This document shows, piece by piece, positions 58,519 to 64,000 of a stretch of 64,000 nt of DNA. A program made the position numbers and the translations under genes. Below the pieces are notes generated by a model, which was given only the letters and a program-made list of their open reading frames with translations, had not been told where the DNA came from and did not search any database. The DNA comes from Butyricicoccus pullicaecorum (GTDB lineage Bacteria; Bacillota; Clostridia; Oscillospirales; Butyricicoccaceae). The stretch's first letter is position 1. Each line of letters starts with the position of its first letter. The stretch covers positions 116,041 to 180,040 of the forward strand of contig JAGZIY010000003.1 of assembly GCA_018365995.1 (NCBI GenBank), written 5' to 3'.

Positions 58519-59844
58519 ATGTCTAAACCAACTGTCGCGATTGTCGGAAGACCGAATGTCGGAAAATCGCAGCTTTTTAACCGTTTGGCTGGAAAGCGTC
58601 TTTCTATTGTGGAGGATACACCGGGCGTGACCCGCGACCGTCTGTATGCAGAATGTGAATGGCGCGGTCGTACTTTTTCCATTATCGATACAGGCGGTAT
58701 TGAGCCGCGCAATGATAATGAAATTCTAAAGTTTATGCGTTATCAGGCAGAAACAGCCATTCATCATGCAGATGTGATTATTTTTATCACCGATTTGCGT
58801 ACTGGTGTCACAGCTTCAGATATAGATGTTGCAGCTATGCTGCAGCGAAGCGGAAAGCCAATCGTTCTTGCGGTCAATAAATGCGACAAGCCCGGGCAGC
58901 CGGAGCCGGAATTTTATGAATTCTATAATCTGGGTCTGGGAGAGCCGTTCGGGATTTCGGCGCTGCATGGTTACGGTACAGGCGACCTGCTGGATGAGGT
59001 GTATCAGTATTTCCCGCCGGAAGATGGCATAGATGAAGATGCAGACCGGATTCGTGTGGCGCTCATCGGCAAGCCCAATGTGGGAAAATCTTCTTTGCTC
59101 AATCAGGTACTGGGGGAGGAACGTGTGATTGTATCCAATGTTGCAGGCACAACACGTGACAGCGTTGATGCAAAGCTAGATAACCAATATGGTAAGTTTA
59201 CCTTTATTGATACGGCAGGGATTCGGCGCAAGTCCAAGGTAGAGGAAAAAATCGAGAAGTTTTCGGTCATGCGTTCCTTGATGGCAGTAGAGCGTGCAGA
59301 TGTCTGCGTGATTATGATTGACGCAACAGAAGGAGTCACAGAGCAGGATACCAAGGTTGCAGGAGAGGCGCATAATGCAGGAAAAGCGTGTGTCATCATT
59401 GTAAATAAGTGGGATCTGGTAGAAAAAGATGGCAATACCATGAAGGAATATACATTGCGTGTGCGTGAAGGGCTTGCCTATATGCCCTATGCTCCTGTTT
59501 TGTTTATCTCGGCAAAGACCGGACAGCGCGTAGATAAAATTTATGATACCATCAAGCATGTCTATGAGCAGAACCATAAACGGATTCCGACCGGTCAACT
59601 CAACTCCATTTTGGCAGAGGCAACCGCACGTGTGCAGCCGCCAACGGACAAGGGGCGCCGTCTCAAGATCTATTATATGACGCAGGCAAGCACCTGTCCG
59701 CCAACCTTTGTATGTTTCTGCAATGATGCACGTCTGTTTCATTTCTCCTATCAGAGATATTTGGAAAATCAAATCCGTGAGGTCTTTGATTTGACGGGCA
59801 CACCTGTGCGTATGCTCGTGCGGCAGCGCGGCGATAAGGAATAA
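58519..59844 (+). CDS. der: Ribosome-assembly GTPase Der (EngA)
   Basis: 441 residues with two tandem G domains: 'GRPNVGKSQLFNRL', 'DTGG' and 'NKCD' in the first; 'GKPNVGKSSLLNQ', 'DTAGIRRKSK' and 'NKWD' in the second. A C-terminal KH-like domain follows ('RRLKIYYMTQASTCPPTFV'). Acts in 50S maturation. The Gln after GKS in the first P-loop replaces the usual Thr, a mild oddity. GGAGGCG precedes the ATG; followed by plsY and gpsA. Confidence 0.97.
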   Translation: MSKPTVAIVGRPNVGKSQLFNRLAGKRLSIVEDTPGVTRDRLYAECEWRGRTFSIIDTGGIEPRNDNEILKFMRYQAETAIHHADVIIFITDLRTGVTASDIDVAAMLQRSGKPIVLAVNKCDKPGQPEPEFYEFYNLGLGEPFGISALHGYGTGDLLDEVYQYFPPEDGIDEDADRIRVALIGKPNVGKSSLLNQVLGEERVIVSNVAGTTRDSVDAKLDNQYGKFTFIDTAGIRRKSKVEEKIEKFSVMRSLMAVERADVCVIMIDATEGVTEQDTKVAGEAHNAGKACVIIVNKWDLVEKDGNTMKEYTLRVREGLAYMPYAPVLFISAKTGQRVDKIYDTIKHVYEQNHKRIPTGQLNSILAEATARVQPPTDKGRRLKIYYMTQASTCPPTFVCFCNDARLFHFSYQRYLENQIREVFDLTGTPVRMLVRQRGDKE

Positions 59845-59863
59845 AAAGCAGGGGGATGGCGTT

Positions 59864-60520
59864 ATGATCCAATCAATAACTGCGGCATTGGGGACGACGG
59901 GAAGCGCAATCGTAACCATGGTCTGTGCGTATCTGCTGGGCTCGCTCAGCTTTGCAATTATTGTCTGTAAGCTGACACTTGGTAAGGATATTCGCTCCTA
60001 TGGAAGCGGCAATGCAGGGCTGACAAATGCATATCGTACCATGGGAGCAAAAAAGACACTGCTGGTACTGTTTGGCGATATGGGAAAGGCTGCGGCAGCA
60101 CTCGCCATTGGCGGGATATTGCTCGGAGCGGGCGGAAAGCTTTTGGCGGGCGCCTTTGTCATTTTGGGACATGTATATCCGGTTTATTTTGGGTTTCGCG
60201 GCGGCAAAGGGGTTCTGGTTGGCGCGATGACACTTTTATTATTTGATTGGCGTATTTTTTTGATTGCTTTTGGAATTTTTGTGCTGATGGTCGCTGTGAC
60301 ACGCTGGATTTCTCTTGGGTCGATTGCAGGAGCACTTAGCGTACCCTTTACGATGTATTATTTTTATCATAATATGCTGTATACTGCTGCAATTTCTGTC
60401 CTTGCGATAGCTGTCATTTATTTGCACCGTTCGAATATCAGGCGTATTTTGGCGGGCACGGAAAATAAATTTAGTGTACATGCAAAACCAGTCATCAGAG
60501 AGGAGAGCGATAAGCATTGA
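59864..60520 (+). CDS. plsY: Glycerol-3-phosphate acyltransferase PlsY
   Basis: 218 residues, five to six membrane helices with the PlsY loops 'YGSGNAGLTNAYRTMG', 'GHVYPVYFGFRGGKGV' and a third cytoplasmic loop near 'HRSNIRRILAGTENK'. It acylates glycerol-3-phosphate from acyl-phosphate. The first loop is usually GSGNPGATN, so two positions differ. Its stop overlaps gpsA (TTGA), linking the enzyme that uses glycerol-3-phosphate to the one that makes it. Confidence 0.93.
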   Translation: MIQSITAALGTTGSAIVTMVCAYLLGSLSFAIIVCKLTLGKDIRSYGSGNAGLTNAYRTMGAKKTLLVLFGDMGKAAAALAIGGILLGAGGKLLAGAFVILGHVYPVYFGFRGGKGVLVGAMTLLLFDWRIFLIAFGIFVLMVAVTRWISLGSIAGALSVPFTMYYFYHNMLYTAAISVLAIAVIYLHRSNIRRILAGTENKFSVHAKPVIREESDKH

Positions 60521-61533
60521 AAATTACAGTTTATGGTGCAGGAAGCTGGGGCATTGCGCTGTCGATTTTACTGGCGCAAAATGGGCACACGGTTACAATG
60601 TGGACCCATCGCACAGAGGAGCTGGAATTGCTGGAACGCACCCGAATGAATGAAAAGCTGCTCCCGGGCGTTAAAATCCCGCAAACGATTACACTGACAA
60701 TGGATATTTCGTGTGCAAAAGATGCAGAACTTGTGATATTAGCGGTTCCGAGCTTTGCCATTGCACAAACTGCGGAAAAGATTGCAAAGGTCGTGCAGCC
60801 CAATGTGCCCGTTGTCAATGTGGGCAAGGGATTAGATGCTGCACATGGATACTGCAGGTTTTCTGAGACAATCTCCAAGGTCTTTGGGCAGAGCCACGCT
60901 GTGGTTGCTCTGACGGGTCCGACCCATGCTGAGGAGGTTGCACGTGGAATCCCAACTGCAATCGTGGCGGCTTCTGAAAGCCGAGAGGCGGCAGAGCTTT
61001 GTCAAGATGTTTTCATGAATGAAGTATTCCGTGTATATACATCTTCTGATGTCATTGGTGCGGAACTTGGTGGTGCATTTAAGAATATCATTGCGCTGGC
61101 AGCTGGTGTTTCAGATGGTATGGGATTGGGAGACAATTCCAAGGCGGGACTTATGACACGCGGATTAACCGAAATTGCACGTTTGGGTGTTGCGCTGGGT
61201 GCCCATCAGGAAACCTTTGCAGGATTGTCAGGTATGGGAGATTTGATTGTGACCTGTACCTCCATGCACTCCAGAAATCGCCGTGCCGGAATCTTGATTG
61301 GACAAGGCAAGAGTGCTTCACAGGCGATGGAAGAGGTCGGCGCTGTGGTCGAGGGCTATTATGCGACCGATGCAGGCTATCATCTTGCAAAGAAGATGGG
61401 GATTTCCATGCCAATCACTGAGCAGCTCTATCATGTGCTGTATGAGAACGGTGATGTGCGTGAGGCAATTCAGGCGCTCATGTGTCGTTCTAGAAAAAAT
61501 GAGCGTGAGAGCGAATCTATTTGGCTTTCGTAA
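60517..61533 (+). CDS. gpsA: NAD(P)-dependent glycerol-3-phosphate dehydrogenase
   Basis: 338 residues. 'VYGAGSWGIALSILLAQNGH' is the dinucleotide fold. 'VNVGKGLD', 'LTGPTHAEEVARGIPTAIV' and 'GAELGGAFKNIIALAAGVSDGMGLGDNSKAGLMTRGL' (catalytic Lys) are diagnostic. It supplies glycerol-3-phosphate for phospholipids. The start is a TTG overlapping the plsY stop, with GAGGAG upstream. Confidence 0.95.
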   Translation: MKITVYGAGSWGIALSILLAQNGHTVTMWTHRTEELELLERTRMNEKLLPGVKIPQTITLTMDISCAKDAELVILAVPSFAIAQTAEKIAKVVQPNVPVVNVGKGLDAAHGYCRFSETISKVFGQSHAVVALTGPTHAEEVARGIPTAIVAASESREAAELCQDVFMNEVFRVYTSSDVIGAELGGAFKNIIALAAGVSDGMGLGDNSKAGLMTRGLTEIARLGVALGAHQETFAGLSGMGDLIVTCTSMHSRNRRAGILIGQGKSASQAMEEVGAVVEGYYATDAGYHLAKKMGISMPITEQLYHVLYENGDVREAIQALMCRSRKNERESESIWLS

Positions 61534-61553
61534 ATTTTCGTTGTAATGTATAA

Positions 61554-61586
61554 AATCCCACGGTGCTCAGCACTGTGGGATTTTTT
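61554..61586 (+). terminator. Terminator of der-plsY-gpsA
   Basis: AATCCCACGGTGC/GCACTGTGGGATT stem (one G-U) with TTTTTT tail. Confidence 0.88.
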
Positions 61587-61720
61587 AACCATGCAAATGG
61601 ATATCCTGTTATGATGAGGAATATGACAGGAATGGCCAATGTGAAGTAGGAAGTTTATTGCGCATAGAACGGCTTTGGTTTATAATATACTATATCTATC
61701 AATTGAAAAGGAGGCTCTTC

Positions 61721-62620
61721 ATGCACGAATTGATTGCTGCTTTGAAGCCTTATGAATCATATATTCGAATTCGGGAACAGGAACTCATGTCACATCATAC
61801 GACCTTTCGTATTGGTGGTCCGGCGGATTTGTTTTTGGACTGTGCATCGGGCGCACCACTTGCTGAGATTGTTCCTTTAATCCGAAGAACCGGAACACCG
61901 CTTTATGTCATTGGCAGAGGGTCAAATCTGCTGGTACATGATGAAGGCGTGCGCGGCGTTGTGCTTTGTACCGCAGAAATGCACGAAATCAAGGTCACAG
62001 ACCATGTGATTTGCGCAGAAGCGGGCGCTTCTCTGTTTTCTGTCGCATCTACAGCGCTCCGGCATGAGCTGACAGGTATGGAATTTGCGGCAGGGATACC
62101 GGGCACACTGGGCGGCGCTGTGTTTATGAATGCTGGCGCGTATGATGGGCAAATGGCAGATATTGTGGTACGTACACAGTATTTAGATGCAGAGGGTACA
62201 CTGTGCGAAGTACAGGGCGATGCGCACCATTTTGGTTATCGAGAGAGTATTTTTAAGGAGCATCAGGACTGGGTCATTCTCTCTTCAGAAATTCAGCTGA
62301 GAGCGGGAGATCCGGCTGAAATTCGGGAGAAAATGCAGGACTTTGCGCAGCGGCGCAGAGAAAAACAGCCCTTGGAATATCCGTCGGCGGGCTCGACCTT
62401 TAAGCGTCCGGAGGGATATTTTGCAGGTAAGCTGATTCAAGACAGCGGACTAATGGGATACACCGTGGGTGGTGCGCAGGTTTCGGAAAAGCATGCAGGA
62501 TTTTTAATCAACCGAAACGGCGCAACCTGCAATGATATGCAGAAGCTGATTGCGCATATTCAGGAGACAGTATTTCAGAAATTTGGCGTAGAGCTTCACT
62601 GTGAGGTTCGTGTACTTTAA
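61721..62620 (+). CDS. murB: UDP-N-acetylenolpyruvoylglucosamine reductase
   Basis: 299 residues, type II MurB: 'SHHTTFRIGGPADLF', 'YVIGRGSNLLVHDEGVRGVVL', 'GIPGTLGGAVFMNAGAYDGQMAD', catalytic Ser region 'FGYRESIFKE' and 'YPSAGSTFKRPEGYFAGKLIQDSGLMG'. FAD enzyme of peptidoglycan precursor synthesis. ATG 61721 follows AAAAGGAGG; a longer frame from 61658 has no ribosome site. First of the murB-rapZ-whiA group. Confidence 0.96.
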   Translation: MHELIAALKPYESYIRIREQELMSHHTTFRIGGPADLFLDCASGAPLAEIVPLIRRTGTPLYVIGRGSNLLVHDEGVRGVVLCTAEMHEIKVTDHVICAEAGASLFSVASTALRHELTGMEFAAGIPGTLGGAVFMNAGAYDGQMADIVVRTQYLDAEGTLCEVQGDAHHFGYRESIFKEHQDWVILSSEIQLRAGDPAEIREKMQDFAQRRREKQPLEYPSAGSTFKRPEGYFAGKLIQDSGLMGYTVGGAQVSEKHAGFLINRNGATCNDMQKLIAHIQETVFQKFGVELHCEVRVL

Positions 62621-62645
62621 TATTTCAGGATAAGGGGGAATTACG

Positions 62646-63509
62646 ATGCATTTTCTCATTGTAACAGGTATGTCTGGCGCAGGTAAGAGCCGTGCGGTGG
62701 CGGTGTTGGAGGATCTTGGTTATTACTGTGTAGATAACCTGCCAATTCCGCTCATTCCGAAGTTCGCGGAGGTATGTCTGGCGGCAACAGAGCAGTATGA
62801 CAAGGTAGCGCTTGTGACAGACGTGCGTTCGGGAGGCAGCTTTGATGCGCTGTTTTCTTCCTTGGATAGTATCCGCACAATGGGCTGTGAGTACCGTATC
62901 CTGTTTTTGGATACGGCAACACAGACGCTTATCAATCGCTATAAGGAGACGCGCCGCAAGCATCCGCTCATGAATGAGGGGCTGAGCCTTGCGGCTGCCA
63001 TCAATCAGGAGCGCGCAATGCTGGAGGGTGTGCGCGGCAAGGCAGATTATGTGGTCAATACAACGAAATTGACCGCGGCAAGCCTGCGTGAGCATTTGGT
63101 TCGTTTGTTTGGCGGTGGAGACCCCAATCAGCTCTTTGAAATCATTGTCGAGTCGTTTGGTTTCAAGCACGGAATCCCAACAGAGGCAGATTTGGTGTTT
63201 GATGTCCGTTTTTTGCCGAACCCATATTACGAAATCAGCTTGCGTGAGCATAATGGTACAGAGTCGGCAGTACGTGACTATGTATTTCAGGGAGGCACAG
63301 CCGATGCGCTGATGATGCACCTCAATTCCCTGATGGATTTTTTGATTCCACGCTATATTTCGGAGGGCAAAACCTCTGTTGTGGTTTGCATTGGCTGCAC
63401 AGGAGGCAAGCATCGCTCGGTTGCCATTACAGAGGCGCTGGCGGCGCATTTGCGTGCACAGGGCAATAAAAACTTAACAGTTGTGCACAGAGACTATCAC
63501 AGGGCATAA
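62646..63509 (+). CDS. rapZ: RapZ/YvcJ nucleotide-binding protein
   Basis: 287 residues. P-loop 'VTGMSGAGKSRAVAVLEDLGYYCVDNLP', 'LVTDVRSGG', and a C-terminal domain with 'DVRFLPNPYY' and 'VCIGCTGGKHRSVAITEAL'. In Enterobacteria RapZ is an RNA adaptor controlling glmS; in Firmicutes YvcJ is a GTP/ATPase affecting competence. GGGGGA precedes the ATG; whiA follows after 20 bases. Confidence 0.94.
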   Translation: MHFLIVTGMSGAGKSRAVAVLEDLGYYCVDNLPIPLIPKFAEVCLAATEQYDKVALVTDVRSGGSFDALFSSLDSIRTMGCEYRILFLDTATQTLINRYKETRRKHPLMNEGLSLAAAINQERAMLEGVRGKADYVVNTTKLTAASLREHLVRLFGGGDPNQLFEIIVESFGFKHGIPTEADLVFDVRFLPNPYYEISLREHNGTESAVRDYVFQGGTADALMMHLNSLMDFLIPRYISEGKTSVVVCIGCTGGKHRSVAITEALAAHLRAQGNKNLTVVHRDYHRA

Positions 63510-63529
63510 CACAAAAGGAGTTATCTGCT

Positions 63530-64000
63530 ATGTTGTCTTTTTCTGCAAAAACAAAAAATGAGCTGTGTCGTGCAGGACTAGGCAATGCCTGCTGTCAGAC
63601 TGCGGAATTATATGGCATGCTGCTTTTTGGAACCGCTTTTTCCAATCGAGAGATTCGGTTTGTAACGGGACAGAGTGCAGTCATTCGGCGCATTGCGATG
63701 TTGTTCAAGAAGGTATGCGGCATGGAGGTGCAGCCTGTGCTGCATGGGACGCGCCGTGTAATCCAAATCGAGGAGCCTGAACGGATTGCACTTGTGATGG
63801 ACAAGCTTGGATATGATTTCAAAAGCTATATCACCTATCATCTCAATCGCAATCTGGTAGACAATGATTGCTGTGTGCCTGCATTTTTGCGCGGTATTTT
63901 TTTAGCAGCAGGCAGTATCGCAAGTCCCGAAAAAAAGTGCCATTTGGAAATTAAAATCGGACATGCCATTTTGGGACGTGAGGTCATGAGTTTGCTTTTA
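63530..64000 (+). CDS. whiA: Sporulation/cell-division regulator WhiA, partial
   Basis: 157 codons are visible before the window ends. They begin 'MLSFSAKTKNELCRAG' and contain the LAGLIDADG-like N-domain segments 'AELYGMLLFG' and 'FLRGIFLAAGSIASPEKKCHLEI'. The C-terminal helix-turn-helix is outside. AAAAGGAG precedes the ATG. In most Firmicutes a yvcK gene lies between rapZ and whiA; here it is absent. Confidence 0.93.
   Translation, partial: MLSFSAKTKNELCRAGLGNACCQTAELYGMLLFGTAFSNREIRFVTGQSAVIRRIAMLFKKVCGMEVQPVLHGTRRVIQIEEPERIALVMDKLGYDFKSYITYHLNRNLVDNDCCVPAFLRGIFLAAGSIASPEKKCHLEIKIGHAILGREVMSLLL

Noticed and set aside
1..64000. CRISPR arrays, rRNA genes, classical IS transposases and a replication origin.
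   Set aside because: No regularly spaced repeats, rRNA sequence, DDE transposase or DnaA-box cluster was seen on reading through.

Overview
The window looks like the chromosome of a low-to-mid GC, spore-forming Firmicute of class Clostridia, probably in the Oscillospirales (a Butyricicoccus/Agathobaculum-type organism would fit; the family is a guess). The evidence is the strong AGGAGG-type ribosome sites, TTGACA-N17-TATAAT promoters, sporulation genes (sigK, yunB, ytfJ, a dacF-like gene), an IspH-ribosomal protein S1 fusion, the scpA/scpB and gatCAB operons, and the murB-rapZ-whiA segment at the right edge.

Layout. 0-6 kb: a CBS-domain protein, then a LytTR two-component system divergent from a Bce/Mac-type ABC transporter. 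6-14 kb: a secreted CBM9-like protein, an OGG-type glycosylase, two small proteins, and a MacB-like ABC transporter next to an OmpR-type two-component system. 14.3-23.4 kb: a sigK gene on the minus strand cut into three pieces by two compact DNA elements. 23.6-32.4 kb: a GntR/ABC operon, an aminotransferase, mnmM, tRNA-Ser, a DUF3793-flavodoxin locus with three GTTAG-N6-CTAAC boxes, a possible structured RNA, two coupled unknown genes, an FkbM methyltransferase and a HIT protein. 32.7-44 kb: housekeeping operons (M50 protease-scpA-scpB-DUF2953-ytfJ; dacF-like-rluB; rpiR-HI0933-cmk-plsC-ispH/rpsA; yunB). 44-50 kb: ligA, gatCAB and an orphan EF-Tu domain-2-like protein. 50-52 kb: a frameshifted ECF sigma/anti-sigma pair. 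52-55 kb: yerC, a methyltransferase, hslO and five tRNAs. 55-64 kb: rluD-like, DUF177-rpmF, DUF512, der-plsY-gpsA, murB-rapZ-whiA (cut by the window end).

The main discovery candidate is the sigK locus. Part 1 (23213-23398), part 2 (18384-18518) and part 3 (14305-14661) join without a stop into a 225-residue sigma-K. The element between parts 2 and 3 is about 3.7 kb and carries a large serine recombinase, a 68-residue protein, a MarR regulator and a FUSC-type membrane protein. The element between parts 1 and 2 is about 4.7 kb and carries a second, different serine recombinase with a 42-residue partner, plus CheY-like, CheX-like and FapA (DUF342) proteins. Each junction has a 5-bp direct repeat that restores the conserved sigma-K reading frame: CATTT for the first element and TCTTG for the second. 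The rebuilt attP of the first element is a near-perfect palindrome with a central TT. This resembles the Bacillus subtilis and Clostridioides difficile skin elements, but with two independent elements in one gene. Functional sigma-K would then need two excisions in the mother cell.
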